Source of the DNA: Streptomyces katrae
GTDB taxonomy: Bacteria; Actinomycetota; Actinomycetes; Streptomycetales; Streptomycetaceae
Assembly (NCBI RefSeq): GCF_002028425.1
Contig: NZ_CP020042.1
Location: 4,873,560-4,937,559, forward strand
Direction of reading: 5' to 3'
DNA: 64,000 nucleotides
Shown: positions 53,045 through 62,090 of the stretch, piece by piece
Layout of the letters: each line of letters begins with the position of its first letter
Numbering within the stretch: the first letter of the stretch is position 1
Translations under genes and position numbers: made by a program
Notes under the pieces: generated by a model
What the model was told of the DNA's origin: nothing
Databases searched by the model: none
Seen by the model: the letters and a program-made list of their open reading frames with translations, nothing else

Positions 53045-53692
53045 ATGACCCATATCGCCGGCCGGCACCGTGTGGCGGCGGCTGTTGCAGTCGCCGGACT
53101 TGTTGCAGCAGGTGCCCAGCTCCTGGGGGTTACCGTCGCGCGTGCCGACGACGTCAAACCATCGGTCCCGCCGGGCACGGAGCCGTCCGCGAATGCTCCT
53201 CTGCCCATCGATGCCAAGTCGCCCGGGTTGAAGCTTCCACAGGGGGGGACCCTCGCACCGCCCAAGATCCTGGATCTGGTGGAGGTCGTCGAAGACCTCG
53301 GCGGCGAGCAGCGCCGGCAGGAGACCAACCAGAACGTCATGATGGCCCTCCAGTCCGAGGTCCTCTTCCCCGAGAACAGCGCCGTCTTCAACGCCCAGGC
53401 CGCCGCCCGCATCCAGGCCATCGCGCAGGAGATCAACACCCAGAAAGCCACCCGCATCCGGGTCTTCGGCTTCACCGACGACCAGGGCAGCTACGAACAC
53501 GGCAAGGAACTCTCCAAGCAGCGCGCCGACGCCGTCCAGGCGGAACTCGCCAAGACCGTCACCAACCCCGGCGTCACCTACGACGTCCGCGGCTACAGCG
53601 AGGACTACCCGATCGCCGACAACAGCACCGAGGAAGGCCGCAAGAAGAACCGCCGCGTCGAGATCACCTTCCCCCGCGGCGCAGCCGGATAA
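53045..53692 (+). CDS. Secreted OmpA-domain (peptidoglycan-binding) protein of the tad locus
   Basis: 215 residues: signal peptide ending near VARA, then a Pro-rich stretch and an OmpA C-terminal domain (100-210), with RVFGFTDDQGSYEHGKELSKQRADAV and GRKKNRRVEITF. In Gram-positives such domains tether to peptidoglycan, presumably holding the pilus through the wall. The upstream part has the atypical codon use of its neighbours, and from about 53250 the use becomes strongly GC3-rich. Confidence 0.88.
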   Translation: MTHIAGRHRVAAAVAVAGLVAAGAQLLGVTVARADDVKPSVPPGTEPSANAPLPIDAKSPGLKLPQGGTLAPPKILDLVEVVEDLGGEQRRQETNQNVMMALQSEVLFPENSAVFNAQAAARIQAIAQEINTQKATRIRVFGFTDDQGSYEHGKELSKQRADAVQAELAKTVTNPGVTYDVRGYSEDYPIADNSTEEGRKKNRRVEITFPRGAAG

Positions 53693-53728
53693 CGGCGCGC
53701 CCATCGAGCCCGGCGCTACCGTAGAGGG

Positions 53729-54688
53729 ATGATCGAACCGCCGCAGGCCTTCGCCCGGGGCACCATCGCCCGCGAGGGCGACCCCGGAGCCGAATGGCTC
53801 GCCCGGCTCCCCGGGATCGTGGAGGAACTGCTCGCACGCTGGGACTGCGCCCCCGACGGCGAGGTCACCCACGGCGGCGTCGGCGTCATCGTCCCCGTGC
53901 AGCGGCGCCGGCAGCCCGCCGGCCCGGCCGTCCTCAAGGTGTCGTTCCCGCACCCGGGCAACGTCCACGAACCCGACGCCTTCACCGCCTGGCGCGGCCG
54001 CGGCGCCGTCCACCTGCTGGAACGTGACGACGCCCGGTTCGCGATGCTGCTGGAGCGGGCCCGCCCGTCGACCCTGGCGGACGTCGAGGACGGCGACGAG
54101 CTCGTCACGGTCGCCGGCCGCCTCAACCACCGCCTCGCCGTCCCCGCCCCGCCCGGCCTGCCCCGGCTGCGCGAGCAGGCCGGCGCCTGGGAGGAGCAGC
54201 TGCGCGCGGACGCCGCCGAGCTCCCGCACGCCCTGCCGCCCGGGGTGCTGGACGCCGCCGTGGCCACCGTCCGGGAACTGGGCCCCGCCCAGCCGGACAC
54301 CCTCGTCCACGGCGACCTCCACGCCGGGAACATCCTGCGCGCCGACCGCGAGCCGTGGCTGGCCGTGGACCCCAAGGGCTACGCGGGCGACCCCGCGTAC
54401 GACGGCGGCACCCTGCTGAAGTCGCGCGCGCTCACGCTCATCGAAGCCGACGACCCGCGCAAGGCCGTGCACCGGATCCTGGACGTGTTCGCCGAGTCCG
54501 CGGAACTCGACCGCGAGCGCGTGCAGCGCTGGGCGCAGTACCACGCCGTCCAGGCGGCGCTCTGGGGACGCCGCCACGGCTTCCGCATCGCCCGCAGCGG
54601 GCCGCGCCTGGACCGGCTCACCCGGTTCGCCGACGCCCTGGCGGCACTGCTCACCGAACGCGGCCCCCGTCCCCATCCCCGCCCCTGA
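53729..54688 (+). CDS. Aminoglycoside/hydroxyurea phosphotransferase family kinase (APH(6)-like)
   Basis: 319 residues. The kinase catalytic loop LVHGDLHAGNILRA (about 195) and metal motif LAVDPKGYAGDPAYDGG match the APH(6)/streptomycin 6-kinase family. Many Streptomyces carry such kinases without matching antibiotic clusters, so resistance is not assured. No operon partner; ATG 53729. Confidence 0.85.
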   Translation: MIEPPQAFARGTIAREGDPGAEWLARLPGIVEELLARWDCAPDGEVTHGGVGVIVPVQRRRQPAGPAVLKVSFPHPGNVHEPDAFTAWRGRGAVHLLERDDARFAMLLERARPSTLADVEDGDELVTVAGRLNHRLAVPAPPGLPRLREQAGAWEEQLRADAAELPHALPPGVLDAAVATVRELGPAQPDTLVHGDLHAGNILRADREPWLAVDPKGYAGDPAYDGGTLLKSRALTLIEADDPRKAVHRILDVFAESAELDRERVQRWAQYHAVQAALWGRRHGFRIARSGPRLDRLTRFADALAALLTERGPRPHPRP

Positions 54689-54796
54689 TCCGCACGCCGA
54701 ATTGGCTGTATCTCGTCTGCCTCCCCGCCCCCGCGCGAGCGCTTAATGGTGTTCCAGCCATCTGAGGGTCGGGTTCGCGACACCACGGGGGAGCGC

Positions 54797-55423
54797 ATGG
54801 ACTCCACAGGAAGCGCCGGAGGACCACCGCCACCGCCACCGCCACCGCAGTCACCACCCCCCACGCCTTCCCGGCCCCGTCCGCCGGAGGAGTCCCCGGC
54901 CCGGGAAGGGCGCCGGCTGGTGATCCGGGTCAGCGGCCGGATGCTGCGGGTGGGCACGGCGGCCATCCCGCTGCACAACATCACCTGGGTCGACGCCTTC
55001 CGGCTCAAGCCCAGGCGGGGCGCGATCTTCCTCCGCACGCTGATGTGGACGGCCGGCACCGTCGCCCTCCTGGTCTACGGCAGCGCCGCATACGCCGGCG
55101 GGGGCGACCTGCGCACGATGGGGTTCGAAACCACCCTGCCGGTGCTCGTCCTGGGCACCCTCGTCATCGCCGCCTTCCGGGCCCTGTTCGCCCCCGCCAG
55201 GCCGGTACTGGCCATCGAGATGGCCGGCGGCTCCGCGGTGGTCGTGACCCTGCCGAACATGGAAGAGCTGCGGAAGATCGCCGGGCAGGTCGTGTACGCC
55301 ATCAACCACCCGGAGGCCGAATTCACCGCGATCGTCAACCAGTTCAACAGCAGCAACACGAACCACTTCGGCCCCGTCGTCAACATGAACGGCGGCAGCG
55401 GGAACACGGGGATCAGGCTGTGA
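54797..55423 (+). CDS. DUF6232-like membrane protein with C-terminal PVVNMN motif
   Basis: 208 residues from ATG 54797; the earlier in-frame ATG at 54746 lacks support. Pro-rich N-terminus, a small domain (RLVIRVSGRMLRVGTAAIPLHNITWV), two membrane helices (85-150), a cytosolic helix, and a C-terminal tail with NTNHFGPVVNMNGGSGNTGI. The next gene begins with a very similar segment. The stop overlaps the next start. Confidence 0.75.
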   Translation: MDSTGSAGGPPPPPPPPQSPPPTPSRPRPPEESPAREGRRLVIRVSGRMLRVGTAAIPLHNITWVDAFRLKPRRGAIFLRTLMWTAGTVALLVYGSAAYAGGGDLRTMGFETTLPVLVLGTLVIAAFRALFAPARPVLAIEMAGGSAVVVTLPNMEELRKIAGQVVYAINHPEAEFTAIVNQFNSSNTNHFGPVVNMNGGSGNTGIRL

Positions 55424-55797
55424 GTGACACTCCGACCACCAATGCGAACACCAGCACGAACACCAACTACTACGCCCCCGTGGTCAACATGAACGACGGC
55501 CAGGGCAACGTCGGCATCAACTACGGCACCATCGGCGACCCGACCGCCCACGACACCGAACTCCGTGCCACCGTCGAGGAACTGGTCCGCCTCCTCGGGG
55601 AGCTGCGCCCCCACCTCACGCCCGACCAGGACCGGGCCGTCGAACAGGCCCTGCCCGCGCTCACCTCGGACCCCGCGGCCCTCCCCCAGCGCGGCCTCGT
55701 CCTGGCCCGCCTCGCCCAGATCGCGGCCGCCGTCGGCGCGGTGGGCCAGCCCGCGGCGGAAGCGGTGAACAGGCTCCTCGCCCTCCTCGGCGGCTGA
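55420..55797 (+). CDS. Small helical protein with N-terminal PVVNMN motif
   Basis: 125 residues from GTG 55420, overlapping the previous stop. N-terminus NYYAPVVNMNDGQGNVGINY repeats the motif at the end of the upstream protein; the rest is a helical domain (ELRATVEELVRLLGELRPHL..., RGLVLARLAQIAAAVG) like those found next to signalling or effector proteins. No function is recognised. Translationally coupled to the upstream gene. Confidence 0.75.
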   Translation: MSDTPTTNANTSTNTNYYAPVVNMNDGQGNVGINYGTIGDPTAHDTELRATVEELVRLLGELRPHLTPDQDRAVEQALPALTSDPAALPQRGLVLARLAQIAAAVGAVGQPAAEAVNRLLALLGG

Positions 55798-55819
55798 CTG
55801 CGCACCCCTCGAAATGTAA

Positions 55820-55848
55820 TGGTCACATGGTCATAGGACCCCTATACT
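55820..55848 (+). promoter_or_regulatory. Promoter of a leaderless GNAT transcript
   Basis: TATACT at 55843-55848, with TGGTCA 17 bases upstream, places the transcript start at or next to the ATG at 55856. The tandem ATGGTCAC/ATGGTCAT lies over the -35 region. Confidence 0.55.
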
Positions 55849-55855
55849 CCGGCGC

Positions 55856-56911
55856 ATGTCACAGTCCATAACGATCAGGCGCGCCACCGCACATGACGCC
55901 GAGGCCCTCACCGCACTCGTGCAGCAGTCGGGCGCCTACTCGGGTCAGTACGCCACGATCATCGCCGGGTACCGGGTGACGGCCGACTACATCGACCGGC
56001 ACGAGGTCTTCGCCGCCGTCAGGCCGCCCGGCGAGGGCGACGGCGGCGGCTCGATCCTGGGCTTCTACGCCCTCCTGCCGGAACAGGCCGAACTCGACCT
56101 GGCCTTCGTGGCCGACGCGACGCAGGGGGCCGGGGTCGGGCGGCTGCTCGTGGAGCACATGCTCGACCGGGCGCGGAGGGCGGGCCTCGCACACGTGCGG
56201 GTCGTGTCGCACCCGCCGGCCGAGGCGTTCTACCGGCGTCTGGGCGCCGAGCGCGTCGGAACGGTCGCCCCTTCGCCGCCGAAGGTCACCTGGGAACGCC
56301 CCGAACTGCGCTTCCTGACGACCGCCCCGCCCGTCGCCGCCGCGACGCCCGACACCCGGGTGATCGTCCTCAACGGTGGTTCCAGCTCCGGCAAGTCCGG
56401 GATCGTGCGGTGCCTGTAGGCCGTCCTGCCCGGCCCCTGGCTGGCCCTCGGCGTGGACACGCTGGTCGACGCCATGCCGCCCTCCCTCCGGGCGTCGGAG
56501 GCGGGGATCGGCTTCGCCGAGGGCGGCGAGGTCGTCGTCGGCGAGGCGTTCCGCACCCTCGACGCCGCCTGGGCCGACGGGATCGCCGCCATGGCCCGCG
56601 CCGGGGCCCGGATCGTCGTGGACGACGTCTTCCTCGGCGGCCCGGAGTCCCAGCGGCGCTGGCGGAAGGCGCTGGAAGGGCTGGACGTCCTGTGGGTCGG
56701 CATCCGCTGCGACGCCGAGGTCGCCGCGGCCCGTGAGATCGCCCGCGGCGACCGGCCCTCGGGGATGGCCGCGGCCCAGGCCGAGACGGTCCACCGGGGC
56801 GTGGCCTACGACCTGGAGGTCGACACCACCCACACCGAATCCCTGACCTGCGCCCGCGCCATCGCCGCGCACATCCGGGACACGCACGCCCAGGAGCCGC
56901 GTGACGTGTGA
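55856..56911 (+). pseudogene. GNAT-chloramphenicol phosphotransferase-like fusion interrupted by an amber codon
   Basis: Residues 1-170 are a GNAT domain (LAFVADATQGAGVGRLLVEHM). It runs into VIVLNGGSSSGKSGIVRCL, a P-loop of the chloramphenicol phosphotransferase-like kinase family, where TAG at 56417-56419 stops the frame. The same frame continues for about 160 residues of recognisable kinase domain ([36 protein letters not shown]). A single C-to-T change (CAG to TAG) explains it. The product is a truncated GNAT unless the amber codon is suppressed. Confidence 0.75.
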
Positions 56912-56970
56912 CGCGGGTCACCTGGAAAGGGTGACACAGGGCTGTCGCGCACCATTGCGAACCTCGACGC

Positions 56971-58011
56971 ATGACGAAGACGAAGACGAAGACGGCGAAG
57001 ACGAAGACGACGAAGGCCTCGAATCCGACCGCGACCCTCCCCCTCACCGACGAGGACTGCCTCGCCGAGACCCTCGCCTTCAATGCGCGTTTCGAGGTCG
57101 AAGCGGCGAGCCGCCCCGCCCGCGGGGCCGCCCCGGACGCGGCCCTCCTCGCCCTCCTGCGCCGCAACCGGCTCGCGGGGGACGCGCCGCCCGTGCGGCT
57201 GCCCCAGGGGCGGGACCGTACGGTCGCGGGCGGGGTACGGGTGCGGACCTTCATGCCGGGCGCGGGCGCGGGCGCGGACCCGGACGGCGGCGGCCGGGCC
57301 CGCGGGGTGTATCTGCACATCCACGGCGGCGGCTGGTCCTTCGGCTCCGCCGACGGTCAGGACGAGCGGCTCCGGCGGATCGCTGAAGAGGCCCGGCTCG
57401 CCGTGGTGAGCGTGGACTACCGGCTCGCACCCGAACACCCCTTCCCCGCCGGGCCCGACGACTGCGAGGCCGTCGCCCGCTGGCTCGTCGCGCACGCCGC
57501 CGCCGAGTTCGGGACCGACCGCCTCCTCATCGGCGGCGAGTCCGCCGGCGCCCACCTCGCCGTCCTGACCCTGCTGCGCCTCCGCGACCGCCACGGCATC
57601 TCCGGGGCCTTCCGCGCCGCACACCTCCTCTACGGCCCCTACGACCTCTCCATGACCCCGAGCCAGCGCTCCTTCGGCCCCCGCCCGCTCCTCAGCAACA
57701 CCGAATCCCTCCACGGCAGTTACGAGCTCTTCTCGCCCGGCACCGACCCGCAGCAGCGCCGCGACCCCCAGCTCTCGCCGCTCTACGCCGACCTGACCGG
57801 CCTGCCGCCCGCCCGTATCGTCGTCGGCACGCAGGACCCGCTCCTGGACGACTCCCTCTTCCTCGCCCGGCGCTGGCAGGCAGCGGGCGCGCCCGTCCAA
57901 CTCGGTGTCGTGGCAGGCGCGATGCACGGGTTCACCCTCTTCCCCCTCACCATCACCGAACGGGAGCTCGCGCGCGAACGGGAGTTCCTGGCCGCCACCA
58001 CACCCCGGTAG
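56971..58011 (+). CDS. HSL-family alpha/beta hydrolase (esterase/lipase)
   Basis: 346 residues. Lysine/threonine-repeat start (KTKTKTAKTKTTK), then the HSL oxyanion motif HIHGGGWSFG, nucleophile elbow GGESAGAHLA, catalytic Asp in VGTQDPLLDD and His in GAMHGF. Hydrolyses small esters. The WYL regulator gene follows 10 bases later. Confidence 0.9.
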   Translation: MTKTKTKTAKTKTTKASNPTATLPLTDEDCLAETLAFNARFEVEAASRPARGAAPDAALLALLRRNRLAGDAPPVRLPQGRDRTVAGGVRVRTFMPGAGAGADPDGGGRARGVYLHIHGGGWSFGSADGQDERLRRIAEEARLAVVSVDYRLAPEHPFPAGPDDCEAVARWLVAHAAAEFGTDRLLIGGESAGAHLAVLTLLRLRDRHGISGAFRAAHLLYGPYDLSMTPSQRSFGPRPLLSNTESLHGSYELFSPGTDPQQRRDPQLSPLYADLTGLPPARIVVGTQDPLLDDSLFLARRWQAAGAPVQLGVVAGAMHGFTLFPLTITERELAREREFLAATTPR

Positions 58012-58021
58012 CGTCGGCCCC

Positions 58022-58747
58022 ATGGACCGCACCACCCGCCTCTACGCCCTGGTGGAGGAGCTGCGCGCCGCGGCGCCCCGCCCCCGTCCGGTCGCCGCCC
58101 TCGCCGCCCGGTTCGAGGTCAGTACGCGGACGGTGCAGCGCGACCTCCAGGCACTGATGGACTCCGGCGTCCCCGTCCGCACCACCCTCGGGCGGGGCGG
58201 CGGCTGGACGGTCGACCCGGCGATGACCCTGCCCCCCGTCCACTTCACCGCCGACGAGGCCGCGGCCCTGGCCGCCGCGCTCGCCACCGCGGGAACCCCC
58301 TACGCGGCCGCCGCCCGTGCGGCGTACCAGAAGCTCCTCGCCTCGATGACCGGCCCCGCCGCCGCGGCGGCCGAAACCCTCGCCGCCCGGATCGTCGCCC
58401 TCCCGTCCCGGACGCGGCGGACGGTCCGCGACGCGGTGGAACGGGCCCTCACCGACGGCACCGCCCTACGGCTCTCGTACGCCGACGCGACCGGCCGCGC
58501 CAGCGAACGCGCCGTGGAACCGGCCGGCCTGCTCACCGCCGGGGGCCACTGGTACCTCATCGCCTGGTGCCGCACCCGCCGGGCGGGCCGCGGCTTCCGC
58601 CTGGACCGCATCACGGAAGCCACCCCGACCGACGAACCGGCCCGCCCCCACGACCTGACCACCCTCCTCCGCGGCTCGGCGGCCGCCACCGCGACCCCGC
58701 CGGCCGCGCTGGACGGGAGTCCGCGCGCCTCTGGTTCCGTGAGATGA
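58022..58747 (+). CDS. WYL-domain transcriptional regulator (DeoR-type HTH)
   Basis: 241 residues. N-terminal HTH LAARFEVSTRTVQRDLQALMDSG, and a WYL ligand-binding domain ending HWYLIAWCRTRRAGRGFRLDRI. Probably regulates the hydrolase operon. It converges with the gene ending at 58762, only 14 bases away. Confidence 0.88.
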   Translation: MDRTTRLYALVEELRAAAPRPRPVAALAARFEVSTRTVQRDLQALMDSGVPVRTTLGRGGGWTVDPAMTLPPVHFTADEAAALAAALATAGTPYAAAARAAYQKLLASMTGPAAAAAETLAARIVALPSRTRRTVRDAVERALTDGTALRLSYADATGRASERAVEPAGLLTAGGHWYLIAWCRTRRAGRGFRLDRITEATPTDEPARPHDLTTLLRGSAAATATPPAALDGSPRASGSVR

Positions 58748-58761
58748 AGGGCGTCGTATTG

Positions 58762-59799
58762 TCAGCCGGTTCTGCACCCGCGGTCCCGTAGCACGGCCTG
58801 GTAGAAGGCGTCGAAGATCGCGGAGAGCGCCCTGCCGGACGCGTCGACCCCCTTGTCCAGGAGCAGGTCTCCGTAGGCGTCGTTGTGGCTCATGCCGACG
58901 TACAGGTCCCCGGAGGGGCAGGCGACCACGGTCCGCCTGTTGTCGGCCGTGGCCGTCGTGTCGCGGCGGACCCCCCGGGCCAGCACGGGGTCGTCGCTGA
59001 CCGTCAGGGTGATCCGGGGCTCACCGGGGCCGCGCAGCTGCACCTCGCACGCCCGGGTCCGCGAGCCGCGGCCGGTGACCCGGGAGGGGCCCTGCTCCGC
59101 CTTCCCCGGGAGGAGAGCGGCCTGCGGCAACCTGAAGCCGGGCACCTCGCAGGTGTTCGCCGGATCGTCGGCGTCGACCGGCCCCTGAAGGCGCGCGGGG
59201 GTGTTGAGCATGCCGGTGTCCTGGCAGCCCAGGCCCTCCGCGACGTGCCGCGCCGCGCTCATGGCGACCTTCGCCAGCGCGACGGGCTCCCCCCTGCCCC
59301 TGGTCATGGCGAGCTTGAGTACGGGTACCTGGCTGTGCCGGAGGCCCGGCCGGAGTTCGTAGGTGCAACCGCTGGGCAGCAGCACCCAGGCCTGCGTCCC
59401 GGAGGCCGCCCCGGTTGCTCCGCCCACGAAGTAGGAGCCGGCCGAGGCGTTCTTCCACAGCGGCGACCCCGAGAAGGCGAAGTCGGCCTCGTCGAAGGAA
59501 AGTTCGGCCGTCATCCGCGGCCGTCCCGCGCCGAGCAGCCCGTCGGCGCGCTGGACGGTGCACGAGAAGGAGTAGTACGGATCCCGGGCATCGTAGCCGT
59601 GGCCCTGCTCCAGCCGCCCGGGTCCGGCGAGCGCCGCTCTTGCCTCGGCGGAGTCGAGGGCGCCCTTGCAGAAGCGGTCCTGGCCGAGCACGTCGGTGTC
59701 CGACCGGAGGAGCAGCCCGGCGCCGGCCGTCAGAGCCAAGGCCCCGGCCAGCGCGGCGAACAGCGGTCGCCGGCGCCTTCGCGGGGTGTGATCGGACAT
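58762..59799 (-). CDS. Membrane-anchored extracellular protein of the WXG operon
   Basis: 345 residues from ATG 59799: Arg-rich N-terminus, one membrane helix (15-33), then a Cys-containing extracellular domain (FCKGALDSAEARA..., YYSFSCTV, YELRPGLR, NTCEVPGFRLP, DRGCRTG). No named family. It begins 5 bases after the stop of the upstream 758-residue gene, so the two are coupled. Confidence 0.7.
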   Translation of the reverse strand: MSDHTPRRRRRPLFAALAGALALTAGAGLLLRSDTDVLGQDRFCKGALDSAEARAALAGPGRLEQGHGYDARDPYYSFSCTVQRADGLLGAGRPRMTAELSFDEADFAFSGSPLWKNASAGSYFVGGATGAASGTQAWVLLPSGCTYELRPGLRHSQVPVLKLAMTRGRGEPVALAKVAMSAARHVAEGLGCQDTGMLNTPARLQGPVDADDPANTCEVPGFRLPQAALLPGKAEQGPSRVTGRGSRTRACEVQLRGPGEPRITLTVSDDPVLARGVRRDTTATADNRRTVVACPSGDLYVGMSHNDAYGDLLLDKGVDASGRALSAIFDAFYQAVLRDRGCRTG

Positions 59800-59804
59800 G
59801 GGCG

Positions 59805-62081
59805 TCACTTTCGGTCTCGCAGGGCGTCGTAGGCGCTCTCCCGGCCGCTGGTGTAGCTCTGCCGGGCTTCCCGCTGAGCGGCCTCGACCATGGTGTTCGG
59901 CTGCTGGGTCTTGTCGCCCCAGCTCTTGAAGAACTGGTTGAGGTCCTGCTGGGCGCTGTCGTTCCCGGAGCTGATCCGTTCGCGGGCGAGCAGGCCCTCC
60001 TCGGCAGTGACTCCCTTGAGCCATTCGTTCCAGCATCCGTCGACGACGCGTTGGGCCAGGTCACCGACGACCGGAAGGCCGGTGACGGCTCCGCCGATGA
60101 CGTGGTACCCGTACACGCGCTGGTCGGTGCTGGTGCTCACCTTCAGGTCGCGTTCGCTCAGGTGGACATCGCCGCCGATCGCATTGATCGCGCCGTTGAC
60201 CTCACCGATCTTCGCCGCGCGGTTCTTGACCGCCTCGGGGTCGGACAGGTTCTCCGTGGTGATCTGCTCCGCCATGTAGCGCCGCTCGGACTCGTGCAGG
60301 AGGAAGTAGTTCTCCGGATCCTCGGACGCGCCGCGCAGGACGCGGAGGAGGCTGCTCCTGCTGTTCTGGATCTGGGAGTGGTCACCGTCCGCGCGTGCGT
60401 CGTGTGCGCCGACCAGGCCGCCGGGCCCGTCGCCCGCGATGATGTCCACGATGTCGGGGGAGTACGAGGACAGGGCGCGGGCGAGCGGGCCGCGTAGGTT
60501 CGCGTACTCGGCGCTCTTCAGGACATTGTCGGCCTGGCCCTTCAAGTGGCCTTTGTCGTCCTTTCCGTTGGCGTCGCCGTAGTCGAGCAGGTTGACCGTG
60601 TCGTGCATGATCCGGGCCTCGGCCTCGGAGTGCCGGCCGAGCTCGGTGCCGGGAGAAGCGGCGGGATGGCCCGTCGTGGCCGCTTCCAGGGCGAGTCCCA
60701 GCCCCGCGCGGACGTCCTTGTCGAAGGTGTCGCTGCCCGTGCGCTCGATGTTGCCCGTCCAGGTCGTGGTGTCGACGTGGTTCCAGTCGCGGTCCTTCAG
60801 CAGGTAGGGGAGATTGTCGTTCTTTCCGTCCGGTCCCGGGTCGAGATAGGAGGCGGCGGCCGCCGGGTCCTTGGACATGATGCCGAGCAGCCCGTCGAGC
60901 GGGTCATTGGCGAACCAACCCTTGTTCCTGCCGCTGAAGTCACTCGTCAGATCCCAGACGTCCGGGTTGCCGCCGCGCTTCTTGTCCTCGGCCGTGCGGA
61001 TGTCGTCGGCCAGATCGCGCATGAACGGTGCCGAGTAGCCATCACCGTTTTGCATGAGGGTGACCAGGCTCTGGTAGCCGCGAACCTTCTGCCCGTGGCC
61101 TGTGCCGATCTGAGGGCTGTCGCCGATCTGCTTCAGATCGAACTGCTGCGCACCGGTGTGCTTCAGCTGCGTCCTGAAGTCCTGGTAGAACGCGGACCTG
61201 GGGTCCTGCATCGCGTTCGACAGGGAGTTCGCGAGGCCCTTCTCCACGTCCAGGTAGCGCTGCTTGTTGCCCTTGTCGTCGCCGTACGCGTGGTCGTTCA
61301 GCTTGTTCGCGAGCTTCAGGGTGTTCTCCGCGCCCATTCCGTTGAGGAAGGTCTGGCTGAACTCCTGGCTCTTGGCGTTGTCGCGGAAGGAACGGTCCAG
61401 CTCGGCGTACTCGGCCGCGGAAACGTTCCCGCCGCTGTTGATGCGGGTGGCGATGGACTGGGCGTTGCGGGCCTCGTAGACCTCGATGTCCCCTTGGGCG
61501 TCGGCGTTGAAGCCGTGGGAGGTCTGGTCGCCGCCGAAAGCGTCCTTGTTGCTGTCGACCACCACCGCGTCGAGGGCGATCTTGACGCCCTGGTCGGCCT
61601 CCGAGACGGCCTTCACCCCGTCGTCGATGCGCTGCTGCCATTCGGTGACGGCCTTGCGTATGGAGGCCTCGCCGTCCGGGTCGTGGTGGTAGGCGCTGCG
61701 CTCGGCGGGGGTGAGCCTGGAGAAGTCGAAGGCGACCTGGCCCCCCTCCGAGACGGTCATGCCTGCCTGGACCGCCTTGTCCCGGGCGCTCTCGACCCTG
61801 TTCCTCAGGTCGGTGAACTGCTCGTGGGCGTCGCGCAACAGGCCGGCGATCGCCTTGGCCTGGATCTGCGCGGCGGAGTATTCGTAGCGGGTACCGGTGA
61901 AGCTGTCGTGGGCGACGAGGGCGCTGGCGCCGAGCCAGTCGGGGCCCATGGTGATCTTCTGGACGCTGTCGCCGTAGCGGCCCTCGACCTTCTTCAGCTC
62001 CTCCGCCATGGCGTCCCATTTGTCGGCGGCTGTGGTCAGCTGGGTCAGGTCGGTCGTCAGCACCTGGTGGTACGTCAGCAC
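59805..62081 (-). CDS. Large WXG100-associated protein, DUF6571-like (758 aa)
   Basis: Long helical protein with an N-terminal WXG-like region (LTTAADKWDAMAEELKKVEGRYGDSV, GPDWLGASALVA), then an extended mid-region with many Asp/Gly residues and no enzymatic motif that I recognise. Size, layout and partner suggest a type VII (Esx)-secreted effector or structural protein of Streptomyces. No toxin domain is visible at the C-terminus. Starts 9 bases after the WXG100-like gene. Confidence 0.7.
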   Translation of the reverse strand: MLTYHQVLTTDLTQLTTAADKWDAMAEELKKVEGRYGDSVQKITMGPDWLGASALVAHDSFTGTRYEYSAAQIQAKAIAGLLRDAHEQFTDLRNRVESARDKAVQAGMTVSEGGQVAFDFSRLTPAERSAYHHDPDGEASIRKAVTEWQQRIDDGVKAVSEADQGVKIALDAVVVDSNKDAFGGDQTSHGFNADAQGDIEVYEARNAQSIATRINSGGNVSAAEYAELDRSFRDNAKSQEFSQTFLNGMGAENTLKLANKLNDHAYGDDKGNKQRYLDVEKGLANSLSNAMQDPRSAFYQDFRTQLKHTGAQQFDLKQIGDSPQIGTGHGQKVRGYQSLVTLMQNGDGYSAPFMRDLADDIRTAEDKKRGGNPDVWDLTSDFSGRNKGWFANDPLDGLLGIMSKDPAAAASYLDPGPDGKNDNLPYLLKDRDWNHVDTTTWTGNIERTGSDTFDKDVRAGLGLALEAATTGHPAASPGTELGRHSEAEARIMHDTVNLLDYGDANGKDDKGHLKGQADNVLKSAEYANLRGPLARALSSYSPDIVDIIAGDGPGGLVGAHDARADGDHSQIQNSRSSLLRVLRGASEDPENYFLLHESERRYMAEQITTENLSDPEAVKNRAAKIGEVNGAINAIGGDVHLSERDLKVSTSTDQRVYGYHVIGGAVTGLPVVGDLAQRVVDGCWNEWLKGVTAEEGLLARERISSGNDSAQQDLNQFFKSWGDKTQQPNTMVEAAQREARQSYTSGRESAYDALRDRK

Positions 62082-62090
62082 CCGTTCCCC

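Noticed and set aside
53729..54688. Streptomycin self-resistance gene of an antibiotic cluster
   Set aside because: The kinase family fits, but no aminoglycoside biosynthesis gene is present in the window, so a resistance role for a cluster is not supported.
56971..57020. Functional KTKT DNA-binding tail on the HSL hydrolase
   Set aside because: The Lys/Thr run comes from a simple ACGAAG-type codon repeat and is probably a slippage product; no evidence for a function.
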